From: Polyangiaceae bacterium
GTDB lineage: Bacteria > Myxococcota_A > Polyangia > Polyangiales > Polyangiaceae
Length of the DNA: 64,000 bases
Assembly (NCBI GenBank): GCA_025936115.1
Contig: JAICTZ010000003.1
Location: 186,001-250,000 of the forward strand
Reading direction: 5' to 3'
The stretch's first letter is position 1; each line of letters begins with the position of its first letter. Of this stretch, positions 18,820 through 28,432 are shown in pieces. The notes under the pieces were generated by a model that did not search any database, was not told where the DNA came from, and saw only the letters and a program-made list of their open reading frames with translations. The position numbers and the translations under genes were made by a program.

Positions 18820-20381
18820 AGCTCGAGCACCTTTCCAGGCTCGGGCTGCTGCTCGGGCGCCTTCTTCTCCTTCTTCGGGTGCTGCGTGCGCTGCTTCGGA
18901 TCGTCGGGGCAGCCGTCCTCGTCCTCGAAGTGGTTGATGGTCTCCGGCTCGTCGACGCACTCGTCCTTGTCGTCGGGGATACCGTCCTTGTCGTTGTCGG
19001 GATCGGGGCAGCCGTCCGTGTCCTCGAAGCCGTCGGTGTCTTCGGCGTCGTCGGGGCAGGCGTCCTTGTCGTCGGGCACGCCGTCGCGATCGCGGTCGGC
19101 TTGATCCGGGCAGCCGTCGGTGTCGTCGAAGCCGTTCTTGGTCTCCGGCTCGTTCGGACAACGGTCGTTCACGTCGGGGATGCCGTCCTTGTCGTTGTCG
19201 GGATCCGGGCAGCCGTCGGTGTCCTCGAAACCGTCCATGTCCTCGGCTTGGCTCGGGCACTTGTCCTGAGCGTCCGGAATCGTGTCGAGATCGTTGTCGG
19301 GGTCGGGACAGCCGTCGGAGTCTTCGTAGCCGTCACGATCCTCGGGCTCGGTCGGGCATTGGTCGACGGAGTCGTCGATGCCGTCCTTGTCGCGATCGTG
19401 TTGCTCGAAGGTGTAGCTGCCGCCGATGAGCGCGCGCACGGTGGGCACACCGAAGCCGCTGAGGGCGCCGAAGCCCGCACCGGCTTGGAAGGAGAAGTGC
19501 GAGCCGAGCGGAGTGATCTGCGCGCCGCCGTCGATCTCGAGCGCGTTCTCACCGGCGGTCGCCGTAAAGCGCGTGCTGCCAAAGCCGTCGAGGAGCACCC
19601 GCAGGAGCGGACTCGGCTGGTACGCAACGGCCGCGCTGTAGCGCATTTCGGAGCCGACCTTGGCTTGATCCATGCGGCCCTCACCGCGCAGAATGCCGCC
19701 GACGTTGACGCCGAACGCGAGCGGTCCAGCGTTGCCGTCGAAGATGGCGCGGATGCCGACGCCGGGCGTCTCGTCGCCCATGTATGCGCCCGGTGCCGTC
19801 AAGTGACCCGTCGGCGCCGTCGCGTAGACCGCCACGCCCGCAACGACCGGATCCTTGACCTCGCCGTACACGCGCGCCTTCACCTCGAGCTCGGGATCGG
19901 GCATGCCGACCTTGCTCACCGGTTTGGGCTGCGCAAATTCGTCGATGCCGTTGCCTTTGGCGAAACCGACCGGAATGCGCAAGCCGATTTGCAGGCGCGG
20001 GATCGGCGTGAAGGAGCCGAGCACGTCGGCCTGCACGAGGTTCTCGATCACCTTCAGCGTGCGCGTCTGCAGCGCGTCCGTGCACGAGCCCGGTGTTTCG
20101 GAGATACAGCTCTCTACCTTCAGCGGGGTGTTGGCGTAGTTGACGTTGAGGCCCGCGCTCCAAGCCATTTCACCGTCGGTGCGCGCGCCGCGCGTCGAGA
20201 AGAAGTTGCGCGGCCCAGGCGCCGGGTCGAAGCGCTGAGCCGAGAATTCTTTGCCGATAGCGTCCTGCGCGGAGGCGCTCGACGCGAAGCCGAGTACGGC
20301 CACGGCGACCAACAAGCCGACGTTGGTCGAGGACGAGTGCCCCGGTGTTCGTCCATGCGCCAGTGTTCGCCAGATCTGCAA
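18816..20381 (-). CDS. Outer-membrane protein with thrombospondin type 3 Ca-binding repeats
   Basis: I prefer the TTG at 20381 (521 residues) because an AGGAG lies 9 nt upstream; an ATG at 20426 is also in frame. The signal peptide ends near FASSASA/QD. Residues about 40-330 are a beta-rich membrane or barrel-like domain. Then five or more Asp-rich TSP type 3 repeats follow (DRDKDGIDDSVDQCPTEPED, DNDKDGIPDVNDRCPNEPET and similar), each with Ca-binding Asp and one paired Cys. The usual OmpA peptidoglycan-binding domain is missing and the protein ends in a Lys/Pro/Gln-rich tail. Near-identical 18900-19400 repeats could recombine. Confidence 0.85.
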   Translation of the reverse strand: MQIWRTLAHGRTPGHSSSTNVGLLVAVAVLGFASSASAQDAIGKEFSAQRFDPAPGPRNFFSTRGARTDGEMAWSAGLNVNYANTPLKVESCISETPGSCTDALQTRTLKVIENLVQADVLGSFTPIPRLQIGLRIPVGFAKGNGIDEFAQPKPVSKVGMPDPELEVKARVYGEVKDPVVAGVAVYATAPTGHLTAPGAYMGDETPGVGIRAIFDGNAGPLAFGVNVGGILRGEGRMDQAKVGSEMRYSAAVAYQPSPLLRVLLDGFGSTRFTATAGENALEIDGGAQITPLGSHFSFQAGAGFGALSGFGVPTVRALIGGSYTFEQHDRDKDGIDDSVDQCPTEPEDRDGYEDSDGCPDPDNDLDTIPDAQDKCPSQAEDMDGFEDTDGCPDPDNDKDGIPDVNDRCPNEPETKNGFDDTDGCPDQADRDRDGVPDDKDACPDDAEDTDGFEDTDGCPDPDNDKDGIPDDKDECVDEPETINHFEDEDGCPDDPKQRTQHPKKEKKAPEQQPEPGKVLEL

Positions 20382-20665
20382 GGCTCGCTTCTCCTGTGAT
20401 GATTTTCGGCGGCCGGCGTCGCGCACCTGCGTGCACGGGCCGACACCAAACGGGAGAAGAGTTTCATAGACTGCCTGGCTCTCGCAACGGCCACTTACCC
20501 GAGCCCTGAGCGAGACCGCCCGGCGTTAGGTACGGCCGTTCACGAGCCGTCCCGTTGGCCGAGCCTCGGCCCTTCGACGCCTTCCACTTAACGAAACGTC
20601 GACCTTCGCGCGGCTTTTCGAGCACGGAGCCGCCACGGCACGACTTCATACTAGTCTCGCCGTGT

Positions 20666-21877
20666 ATGGCGGTGTGCGCGAGCTGCCGGAGCGTCGTGGA
20701 AGACGCCGCGCGATTTTGTCCCCAATGCGGAGCCCCGATGCTGCCCACCGGTAAGCGCCTCGGCGTCGGCTCCGAGCTCAACGTCGAAGATTTCGGCCGC
20801 GTCGTGCTCGGGCACGAGCTCGGCGAAGGCGGCATGGGCATCGTCTATCGCGGCTGGCTCTATTACGACCCGCGCGGGCGCTTCGCGGGCCGCGAGCCGC
20901 ATCCCGTGGCCATCAAGGTGCTGCACCCGCTCTTGCGAGGGCGCGACCGCGCGCAGAAGATGTTTCGGCGCGAGGCCGAAGCGCTACGACGCCTCGCACA
21001 CCCGAACGTCGTGCACTTCTTCGCGCTCACGGAAGATCAGGGGCACCTCGCGCTCGTGATGGAGCTCGTGCACGGCGAGCCGCTCTCGAGCATCATCGCG
21101 CGCGCCGTGGCCGCGCGACCGTCACCGTACGCGCCGTGCATTCCGTTCCTGCTGGCGTGGCACTACTTCGCGCAGCTCCTCGGGGCGCTCGCCGCCGTGC
21201 ACGAGCTCGGAATCTTGCACCGTGACGTCAAGCCCGCGAACGTGCTCGTGCGACCCGATGGCGTCGTCAAGCTCACCGACTTCGGCATCGCGCGTATTCC
21301 CACGGCTGACATGAGCGCAACGGGCGGGCTCGCGCCTGGAACGGGCGCGTACATGTCGCCCGAAGCCGTGCGCGGAGAGCCGCAAGACGCTCGCTCGGAC
21401 CTCTACTCGGCGGCCATCGTGCTGTACGAGATGCTCACGGGTCGCACGCCCTTCGATCGGCCCGAGCGGAGTGAGCTCATGGTGCGGGCCGCGCAACTCG
21501 ACGAAGCGGCGGAGCCCGTGACCGCCCTCGTCCCGAGCGCGCCCGCCGTGCTCGACGTGCTGATGGCGCGCGCGCTCGCCAAGACGGCGGCGCTGCGGCC
21601 GAGCAACGCCATTGAGCTCGGCGAGGCGTTTCGGAGCGCGCTCGACCTGCCCGAGACGGCAGGCTGGCAGGCCCAGCAGGAGTTCGCCGCGCTCGCCCGC
21701 ACCGTTTCCGGCCTCGAGCTACCGGCGGTGCCGGAAACCCAGCCGGACCTCGCGCCTGCCGACCTAGCGCCGCCTCCCGAGCCGATCGCGCCTGCCGACC
21801 CCGCAGCCGAGAGAGCCGAGGAGCTCCGCCGCGACGTGGTCAACGCTTTCACTACCCAGCCGATCCGGCAGCCGTGA
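20666..21877 (+). CDS. Ser/Thr protein kinase with N-terminal zinc ribbon
   Basis: 403 residues from the ATG at 20666. Cys4, Cys7, Cys18 and Cys21 (CASC, CPQC) form a short zinc ribbon before the kinase domain. The kinase has the Gly-rich loop LGEGGMGIVYRG, the ATP-binding lysine in VAIKVL (Lys84), the catalytic loop HRDVKPANVLV with Asp187, DFGIAR with Asp205 and a SPEAVRGE segment. The C-terminus is Pro/Ala-rich and has no visible membrane helix, so it is probably a soluble Hanks-type kinase. Upstream in-frame codons to 20555 are excluded because the zinc ribbon fits as the natural start. Confidence 0.92.
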   Translation: MAVCASCRSVVEDAARFCPQCGAPMLPTGKRLGVGSELNVEDFGRVVLGHELGEGGMGIVYRGWLYYDPRGRFAGREPHPVAIKVLHPLLRGRDRAQKMFRREAEALRRLAHPNVVHFFALTEDQGHLALVMELVHGEPLSSIIARAVAARPSPYAPCIPFLLAWHYFAQLLGALAAVHELGILHRDVKPANVLVRPDGVVKLTDFGIARIPTADMSATGGLAPGTGAYMSPEAVRGEPQDARSDLYSAAIVLYEMLTGRTPFDRPERSELMVRAAQLDEAAEPVTALVPSAPAVLDVLMARALAKTAALRPSNAIELGEAFRSALDLPETAGWQAQQEFAALARTVSGLELPAVPETQPDLAPADLAPPPEPIAPADPAAERAEELRRDVVNAFTTQPIRQP

Positions 21878-22023
21878 ACGCCCCGGCCGGCCGTCGCCGC
21901 GACAAAACGGCCGGATCCGTTGCATCAGAGCGTCGTTGACAGCTTTCGGCACCGCGTGCGAAAGGTCCTCTGCCTCGCGCCACCCCGGCCCGACGCTCGA
22001 CGAAACCCACCCTGGCGCCCTCG

Positions 22024-24294
22024 ATGATCCACCGCTCACGTCCCTCGAGCCCAGTCGGAGCGTCGAGGACTGCTCCCCCACGCACGCTCGCCGCGGCGCG
22101 CGGCCTCGCGCGCACCGCGGGCTCCGCGAACGTGTTCGCGCAGCCGCCGGCGCCGTCAGCTTCCTCCGCGGCGCCTGCGCCAACCACACCGCCTCCGCCG
22201 TCATCGGCTGCACCTGCAGCGCCTGCAGCACCCGCAGCACCTCCTCCGGCGGCGACCGCGACTGGCAGTGGCAGCGCCGCTGCAGGCGAGACCGCACCCG
22301 CGGCCGCTCCGCCCGCAGCAGCGCCGGGCTCGCCGCCCGCTTCACCGACGCTGCCGCTCTGGCCCGAACCGGCGAGCGACGCCGCGGCCCTCCAGCACCA
22401 AGGTGAAACGCGCCCGAAGCCGAAGACGCTCGAAGAGGTCACGGAGAAAGATCGCGTCTACGCCGAGGACTGGTGGGGGCACGCGCGTCCCATCTTCGAG
22501 CTTCACGGCTACTTGCGCGTGCGCGCCCAGCTCGAGCACAAGTTTTCGCTCGGACGCATCGATCCGCGCGATGCGGCGATGTGGCCGCGGCCGGCGGACG
22601 ACAACTACACGGATAGCTCCGGCACCACGACTGGGGCAAAGGAGTGTACCGAGTCCGAGTCGGGCATCGGGTCGTCGAAAAGCTCTTCCACCGCTGCTAA
22701 CCCGTGTCACGCCAACATGCAGGCGGGGGCCAACATGCGCTTCCGGTTGAACCCGGAGCTGCACATCTCCGACAACCTGCGCGTCTACAGCCAGATCGAT
22801 CTGCTCGATAATCTCGTGCTCGGCTCGACGCCGAGCGGCTACGCGAATGTGCCCTCCGCGAATGGCGGCTACGCCGTCGCCCCACGCAACGGCTATTCGC
22901 CGATGGGCTTCTTCGACGAGTCGGAAGCGCCGCCGCGCGCGGGCGTCAACTCGAGCAAGAACAGCATCGAGGTGAAGCGCGCCTGGGCGGAGTACGCGAT
23001 GCCGGTCGGCGAAATCCGCTTCGGCCGCATGCCGTTCAACTGGGGCCTCGGCATGATGTTCAACGGGGGCGACGGCTACGACGACGACGCTCAATCGACC
23101 GTCGATCGCGTGCAAATCATGAGCGGCATCAAGCCGCTCGATTTGTACTTCACCGCGGCCTGGGATTTCCCGAACGACGGCATCACGAGCGACTCGCTCG
23201 CGTTACCGAATCCCGAACCTTACGATCTCGCGCAGCTCGACGACGTCGATCAGTACGTCTTCTCCGTGCTGCGCAAGAAGACGCCGCAGCTCGAGCGGCA
23301 GAGCCTCACGCGTGGCGACCTCGTCCTCAACGGTGGCTTCCAGCTCGTCTACCGTCACCAGACGCTCGCGAACGACCGGACCTCGTCCATCGCCACCGAC
23401 GGCACGGTGAACGACGTCACCGGCTCCTGCGCTCCCTCGCAGCCAAGCACCCAAGCGCTGAACTGCCCGGTGGCAGCCGCCTACGTTCAGCACAGCTACG
23501 TGCGTCGCGATGCCACCGCGTGGGTTCCGGACCTCTGGCTCGAGCTCAAGTACAAGAAGTTTCGCTTCGGCGGCGAGTTCGCAACGATCCAGGGCAGCAT
23601 CGGGAACATCAAGACGTTGACCTCGGACCCCCTCACCAGCAGCGATCCGAACAACAGCGATTACAAGATCCGCGCCTGGGGTCTCGCCACGGAGCTCGAA
23701 CAAAAACTCGTCGAGGACAAGCTGAACCTCGGCTTCAAGTTCGGCTGGGCGTCAGGCGATCCCGACGTCGATGGCCTCACCCCGAACTTCAACAGCCAGC
23801 AGCTCCAAGGCGGCCAAAACGGCGGCGCCGGTCTCGGCGATCGCACGTTTTCGACCTTCCGCTTCCACCCGAGTTATCGCGTGGACATGATCCTGCAGCG
23901 CGCGATCCTCACGCGCGTGCAGGGCACCTATTACTTCCGCCCGAGCGCCGATTACGATTTCTTGAAAGACGCGAGCGGACAACGTGCCGGCGGCGGTATC
24001 GCGGCGATCTGGACCCGCTCAAGCGAGTTCATCCAAGCCCCCGGTCACGAGCACGACCTCGGGATCGAGCTCGACGGCAAAATCTACTATCAGTCGAAAG
24101 ACGGCGCGCTCAACGACGTGCCGGGCATCATGGGCGGTTTCTTCACCGAGATCGACTACGGCGTGCTCTTCCCGATGGCGGGGCTCGGCTATCCGGACGG
24201 GCTCAAGGATCGGATCACGACGACGCTCGGGGCGAACGCGGCGGACATCAAGATCGCGCAGACGCTCCGCTGGTACCTCGGCGTGCTGTTCTGA
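22024..24294 (+). CDS. Outer-membrane beta-barrel protein, probably TIGR04551 family
   Basis: 756 residues. The first 130 are a Pro/Ala/Ser-rich segment (PPAPSASSAAPAPTTPPPP) with no clean signal peptide, so the real start is uncertain. From about 145 it reads like a barrel or porin: LHGYLRVRAQLEHKFSLG, LNPELHISDNLRVYSQIDLLDN, VGEIRFGRMPFNWGLGMMFN, LWLELKYKKFRFGGEFA, and a C-terminal IAQTLRWYLGVLF ending in Phe as outer-membrane barrels do. These resemble the uncharacterised myxobacterial TIGR04551 group. It starts a probable four-gene plus-strand operon continuing to 27916. Confidence 0.7.
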   Translation: MIHRSRPSSPVGASRTAPPRTLAAARGLARTAGSANVFAQPPAPSASSAAPAPTTPPPPSSAAPAAPAAPAAPPPAATATGSGSAAAGETAPAAAPPAAAPGSPPASPTLPLWPEPASDAAALQHQGETRPKPKTLEEVTEKDRVYAEDWWGHARPIFELHGYLRVRAQLEHKFSLGRIDPRDAAMWPRPADDNYTDSSGTTTGAKECTESESGIGSSKSSSTAANPCHANMQAGANMRFRLNPELHISDNLRVYSQIDLLDNLVLGSTPSGYANVPSANGGYAVAPRNGYSPMGFFDESEAPPRAGVNSSKNSIEVKRAWAEYAMPVGEIRFGRMPFNWGLGMMFNGGDGYDDDAQSTVDRVQIMSGIKPLDLYFTAAWDFPNDGITSDSLALPNPEPYDLAQLDDVDQYVFSVLRKKTPQLERQSLTRGDLVLNGGFQLVYRHQTLANDRTSSIATDGTVNDVTGSCAPSQPSTQALNCPVAAAYVQHSYVRRDATAWVPDLWLELKYKKFRFGGEFATIQGSIGNIKTLTSDPLTSSDPNNSDYKIRAWGLATELEQKLVEDKLNLGFKFGWASGDPDVDGLTPNFNSQQLQGGQNGGAGLGDRTFSTFRFHPSYRVDMILQRAILTRVQGTYYFRPSADYDFLKDASGQRAGGGIAAIWTRSSEFIQAPGHEHDLGIELDGKIYYQSKDGALNDVPGIMGGFFTEIDYGVLFPMAGLGYPDGLKDRITTTLGANAADIKIAQTLRWYLGVLF

Positions 24295-24354
24295 GCAGCG
24301 CGGTGGATATTCACGGCTTGGCGTGAGGCCGGCCGTGGGGCTAGCTTTCGCCCC

Positions 24355-25380
24355 ATGCTGCGCTTTCGAGTGACCGCACCGCTGTTCGGTGTGATCGCGC
24401 TCGCGTGCAGCAGTGAAGCGGTGACTCCGGGCGCTGCCGGGGGTGCGGGCGGCAGCGGCGGCACGGCGGGAAATGCTGGACTCGGTGGGGCCAGCCATGG
24501 CGGCAGCGGCGGCACCGTGGGCAGCGGAAGCGGCGGCACCGGACTCGCCGGCACGAGTTGTTCGGCCGAGGGCGGAGAAGGCGGCAGCGGAGAGAACGCC
24601 GGACCCGCAACGTGCGACACGCCGAGCTACGCCGACGCTTCGCTCGCGAGCGGAATGGTCGGCAAGGTGACCGTCACCGTGCACGACACCGACGGCGCGC
24701 CCATCGTCGATACGCCGGTGACCGTGTGCGGCGTCGACGTGTGCAGCAACCTCGAGCACACGGACGAGGACGGGGTCGCGGTCGTGGATCTGAGGAGCGC
24801 CGTCACGAAGCCGGCGCTCAAATTCGGCGACGGACTCACGTACGCCGAGCTCGCGATCTTGCTCGACCACGCCGAAGCCGGCGCCGACTTCCCTGACCTC
24901 ACCCTGCCCGCGCTTCCCGTGGAGGGCGCGCCGATTTCGGCTTGCGCCACCTCGCGCTCGAACGGCGCCGAGCTCACGCTCGCGCAGAACGCGACCTTCA
25001 CCCTCGACAATTTGCCGCCCTACGCGACGGCCGACAGCCGCGCCTTTCGCGCCGCCGAGCTCCCGCCCGAACGATTCCCGGACGGCATCGAACATGGAGC
25101 TCCGCTCGAGCGCATTTTCACGCTCGCGCCGCTCGGTGCCGTCATCTGTCCGCCCGCCGAGCTCCGCTTGCCGAACACTGCCGGCTGGGAGCCGGGCACG
25201 CGCGTCGAGTTTCTGGTGCAGGGCTTCGGCGTGGGGCTCGAGGACGGCGATCAGCCGTTCGCGCCGTACGGCGAGTGGCAGAGCGTCGCGACGGGCGTCG
25301 TCGAGGCGGACGGTGAGACGTTACGGACCACGCGCGGCGGCTTGCCGATCATTTCGAACGTCGGGGTGCGCCGGCTGTGA
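24355..25380 (+). CDS. Gly/Ser-rich lipoprotein of unknown function
   Basis: 341 residues. The signal ends in a lipobox (VIALAC/SS) followed by a long GGSGGTAGNAG-type linker. After residue 80 there is an Ig/carboxypeptidase-regulatory-like beta domain (VGKVTVTVHDTDGAPIVDTPVTVCGVDVC) and a second beta-rich part with several Cys. I do not recognise a named family. The stop overlaps the next gene's GTG by 4 nt (GTGA), so the two are translationally coupled. Probably a surface or periplasmic lipoprotein. Confidence 0.75.
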   Translation: MLRFRVTAPLFGVIALACSSEAVTPGAAGGAGGSGGTAGNAGLGGASHGGSGGTVGSGSGGTGLAGTSCSAEGGEGGSGENAGPATCDTPSYADASLASGMVGKVTVTVHDTDGAPIVDTPVTVCGVDVCSNLEHTDEDGVAVVDLRSAVTKPALKFGDGLTYAELAILLDHAEAGADFPDLTLPALPVEGAPISACATSRSNGAELTLAQNATFTLDNLPPYATADSRAFRAAELPPERFPDGIEHGAPLERIFTLAPLGAVICPPAELRLPNTAGWEPGTRVEFLVQGFGVGLEDGDQPFAPYGEWQSVATGVVEADGETLRTTRGGLPIISNVGVRRL

Positions 25381-26036
25381 GCGCGCGCGGACTCTTCGCG
25401 CTCGCAGCGCTCCTCGCGGGCTGCGGCACGAACCGTCCCGAAATCCCGCCGGAGCTGCTGCAAAACCCTGGTGACGGTAACCTCGCGCCCGGCTGCGCGA
25501 CCGCGGGTTACCCCGAAGGCCCGTACGGCGTCGAGCCGGGCGATGTCGTGGCCAATTTGTGCTTCAGCGGCTGGACTGCGCCGGACTCGTCACCTCACAC
25601 GGAGGCGGCGCTCGAAAAGCTGTCGCTCGGCGCGTTCCACGACGAAACGGGCAAGAAGTACGAGCTCTTGCTCGTGAATACCGCCGCGATCTGGTGCGCG
25701 GCCTGCAAGAACGAGCACAAGACGCTCGGTCAGCACTACGCCGAGCTCGCGCCGCGCGGCCTTGCGCTCGTGAGCGCCCTTTTTCAAGACGAGGCGGGCG
25801 CACCCGCCACGGTCGATGATCTCAAACTCTGGGTGGAGGCGTTCGACGTGAAGTTCCCGATGCTGCTCGACCCGGACTATCAGCTCGGCATCTACGCCTC
25901 GGCGGACCAGGCACCGCTCAACCTACTCGTCGACGCGCGCTCGATGACGATCCTCCAGAAAGTGGTGGGTGATCAGAGCGCTGTCATCTGGCCCCTGATC
26001 GAGAACGAGCTCGACCGCCGCGAGGCGTCCGAGTAG
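25377..26036 (+). CDS. Redoxin-like thioredoxin-fold lipoprotein (WCAAC)
   Basis: 219 residues from a GTG, with the lipobox ALLAGC/GT. A YPEGPYGVEPGDVVANL motif precedes the thioredoxin core. The active site is IWCAACKNEHKTL, so Cys-Ala-Ala-Cys replaces the common CGPC. Later parts (VSALFQDEAG, LDPDYQLGIYASADQAPLNLLVDARSMTI) contain the cis-Pro region. The protein at 30589-31296 shares YPEGPYG, an LDPxxxxGIY motif and PLNLxxDARxM, so they are paralogues. It lies between a lipoprotein it overlaps and an outer-membrane protein that starts 5 nt later. Confidence 0.85.
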   Translation: MSARGLFALAALLAGCGTNRPEIPPELLQNPGDGNLAPGCATAGYPEGPYGVEPGDVVANLCFSGWTAPDSSPHTEAALEKLSLGAFHDETGKKYELLLVNTAAIWCAACKNEHKTLGQHYAELAPRGLALVSALFQDEAGAPATVDDLKLWVEAFDVKFPMLLDPDYQLGIYASADQAPLNLLVDARSMTILQKVVGDQSAVIWPLIENELDRREASE

Positions 26037-26041
26037 GCCCC

Positions 26042-27916
26042 ATGCGCGTGCGCTGGGCGGCGCTGGCCGTGACGCTCGTTTGGCCGGCGGCAGCCGCAGC
26101 GGCCGAGAACGCCGACGACGAGACGCCCGTCAGCGTCGAGATCACGGAGGCGACGACCGTGATGTACGCGTGGAACAACCGCGATTTCTCGTCGGGCGAC
26201 GTGACGACGGTCACGAACGACGATTGGGGCGTTTGGTACAATCGCCTGCACGCGCAGGTGACGCGCGGTGCGTTCCGCTTCGGCTTGCGCATCGATAACG
26301 CCTGGTTTTATCGCTCGCCCGATCCGACGGCAGGGGCGCTCGAGCTCGTGTACGGCCGTCCCCCGAGCTCGAACGCGACGCCGCCCGCCACCTACTTTCG
26401 GCAGAAGGAACAAGAAGTCGGCGCCGAGCTCTCCAACCGCTACATCAACTGGATCTACCCGGCGAAGATTTTCGCGAGCTACACGGAGCGCGCCTACGAA
26501 GTGACGCTCGGAGACGTGTACGCCGAGCTCGGGCACGGCCTCGTCTTGAGCGTGCGCAAACGCGACGAGCTCGCGAGCGACGACACCGTGCGCGGCGTGC
26601 GTGCGAGCGGCGAGCTCAGGCTCGGGGATGCACGCGTGCGGCTGACGGCCCTCGGCGGTTCGCTGAATCCGCTGCGCATGGATGAAGGCACCGGGCGTTA
26701 CCTCGGGGTGGATTCGACCGTGACGCGCGGCTGGCTCGCGCTCACCGAAGCCGGCATGCCGCGCGCCGTCGGCGGCGACTTCGTGACGCGGGGCGCCGAC
26801 TGCGCGACGACACGCACGTGCACGTACGCGCCCGATCGCGTCGTCGCCACGGAGCTCACGGCCGATCTCGGCAGCGTGACGCTCGGAACACAAAGCTCGG
26901 TGCTCTTGCGTCAAATGCCGCTGCATTCCGACGCCGTGCGCGCCGCCTCGGGCATCACGACCATCGGCCAGTCCGCGAACCTCGCGACCTCGGACGGCCG
27001 TGGCTCGCTCGGCATTCAGGGCGTCGAACAAAGGCTCGCCTACGACGATCCGGCGCTCTCGCTGCCGACCGGCTACGGGGTCTACGCGAGTGGCAGCTAC
27101 GATCTTTCACCGCTCGTCGTGCTCGTCGAAGGCCGTCACTACCGCCGGATTTTCCCGCTCTCCGCCAACGTGAACATCGACTCGGCGCGCGAGTTCAGCC
27201 AAGTCGCGTGGAGCGCGCCGCCCACGACGGAAGCCGAATACATCGATACCGAGTTCAACAACTTCGCGACGTGCGTGAGCGGCGGCCGAGCGCGCGGCGA
27301 GTACACCCTCGCGCGGGGCCTCTCCGCGTTTGCGTGGCTCGGCTACTGGCAAACGTTCGGTGAAGTGGCGGCGAACGAACGCTGCTCCACCGACCGGCAT
27401 TTGCGCAACGACGTGTACGACGGCGCCGCGGGCATGGAGTACCGAGCGGCCGACTCGCGCTCACGGGCGACGTTGACGTTGGGTGCGCGCTACGACGACA
27501 GCGCTGAACCCCAGCCGACGCTCGACGGCACGACGCGCATGTACTACCGCGAAGTCTACGCACGCTACGACGTGGTCCAGGCGCTCGGCGGCCCCTTCGC
27601 GCTCGAGCTCCACGGCTGGCACCGCTACCGTCACGAACCCCTCGGCCCCCAGCTGCCCGCGTGGTGGGAGGGGGAGCACACGACCGGCATCGACTACGGC
27701 CCCTCGTGGATGTTCGCGTTCGGTGCCGAATACAACACCGACCTGCGCCCGCCCGACACCTACTTCAACGGCAGCGTCCGCTTCAAGCCCACCTCCGACT
27801 CGTCGATTGGCATCTTCGTCGGCCAGCGCCGCGGCGCCCTCCGCTGCGTCGGCGGCGTCTGCCGCGTCATGCCCGGGCTCGAAGGCGTCCGCCTGGACGC
27901 AAACGTCCGATTCTGA
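26042..27916 (+). CDS. Putative outer-membrane beta-barrel protein (DUF6029-like)
   Basis: 624 residues with a typical signal peptide (RVRWAALAVTLVWPAAAAAA/E). The body alternates aromatic and polar strands typical of barrels (NRDFSSGDVTTV, RGAFRFGLRIDNAWFY, YEVTLGDVYAELGHGLVLSVR) and ends in Phe (LDANVRF). It is similar to DUF6029-type proteins, whose role is unknown. Two Cys pairs (CATTRTC and the C-terminal CVGGVC) could form disulphides. It begins 5 nt after the redoxin lipoprotein and ends the operon. The substrate is not determined. Confidence 0.75.
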   Translation: MRVRWAALAVTLVWPAAAAAAENADDETPVSVEITEATTVMYAWNNRDFSSGDVTTVTNDDWGVWYNRLHAQVTRGAFRFGLRIDNAWFYRSPDPTAGALELVYGRPPSSNATPPATYFRQKEQEVGAELSNRYINWIYPAKIFASYTERAYEVTLGDVYAELGHGLVLSVRKRDELASDDTVRGVRASGELRLGDARVRLTALGGSLNPLRMDEGTGRYLGVDSTVTRGWLALTEAGMPRAVGGDFVTRGADCATTRTCTYAPDRVVATELTADLGSVTLGTQSSVLLRQMPLHSDAVRAASGITTIGQSANLATSDGRGSLGIQGVEQRLAYDDPALSLPTGYGVYASGSYDLSPLVVLVEGRHYRRIFPLSANVNIDSAREFSQVAWSAPPTTEAEYIDTEFNNFATCVSGGRARGEYTLARGLSAFAWLGYWQTFGEVAANERCSTDRHLRNDVYDGAAGMEYRAADSRSRATLTLGARYDDSAEPQPTLDGTTRMYYREVYARYDVVQALGGPFALELHGWHRYRHEPLGPQLPAWWEGEHTTGIDYGPSWMFAFGAEYNTDLRPPDTYFNGSVRFKPTSDSSIGIFVGQRRGALRCVGGVCRVMPGLEGVRLDANVRF

Positions 27917-27974
27917 GCAACTCGCGCCGCGCACGAAAGGTCGGGCGCGGCCCCGGCACGTGGCGAGCGAGATT

Positions 27975-28059
27975 CACGTGACCGACGAGGGTCACGTGAC
28001 CGGCGCACGACGCGCACGTGACTGACCCACGAGACTCACGTGGGCACGAGACTCACGTG
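27975..28059. repeat. Five CACGTG palindromes spaced about 17-22 bp
   Basis: CACGTG begins at 27975, 27993, 28015, 28037 and 28054, one of them inside the 10-bp palindrome GTCACGTGAC. They open the 27917-28432 non-coding region and pass gradually into ACACGT/ACGTCAG repeats, so they look like diverged units of one satellite. Confidence 0.7.
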
Positions 28060-28170
28060 ACCGACGCACGACACGTCTGCGCGGCTACACGTCACCGCGA
28101 CTGAACGCGCACAGCGCGGCTCGACACGTCTGCGCGGTACACGTCAGCGCGACTGAACGCGCTCAGCGCG

Positions 28171-28278
28171 GCTCGACACGTCAGCGCGGCTCGACACGTC
28201 AGCGCGGCTCGACACGTCAGCGCGGCTCGACACGTCAGCGCGGCTCGACACGTCAGCGCGGCTCGACACGTCAGCGCG
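28171..28278. repeat. Six perfect 18-bp tandem repeats, with diverged flanks
   Basis: The unit GCTCGACACGTCAGCGCG occurs six times head-to-tail without change, with degenerate copies on both sides between about 28060 and 28345. There are no spacers, so it is not a CRISPR. Minus-strand open frames through it are only repeat translations. It ends about 90 bp before the transposase gene. Confidence 0.95.
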
Positions 28279-28392
28279 GCTCCACACGTCACACTCGGCT
28301 CGACACGTCAGCGTGACTGAACACGTCACAAGGCGGCTAGACACGTGCGGAGCAAGATTGTTTGCGGCAGGCGTTTCGAATCGCGAAATGCA

Positions 28393-28422
28393 TTGACAAC
28401 GAGGCTCAAATCATCGTATTGC
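28393..28422 (+). promoter_or_regulatory. Possible sigma-70 promoter of the Y1 transposase gene
   Basis: A perfect TTGACA (28393-28398) is followed after 18 bp by TATTGC (28417-28422), a weak -10 match. It lies 11 bp upstream of the ATG, so the transcript would be nearly leaderless. Confidence 0.35.
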
Positions 28423-28432
28423 CTCATTCAAG

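Noticed and set aside
18820..19260. In-frame extension of the TlpA-like gene at 18283
   Set aside because: It is the antisense or shifted frame of the TSP3 repeats; the GTG at 18819 is coupled to the TSP3 stop.
28092..28344. Minus-strand frames through the 18-bp satellite
   Set aside because: They are pure repeat translations (LTCRAA-type units) without coding bias or a start context.
28060..28345. CRISPR array
   Set aside because: The units are 18 bp, head-to-tail, with no unique spacers and no cas gene nearby.
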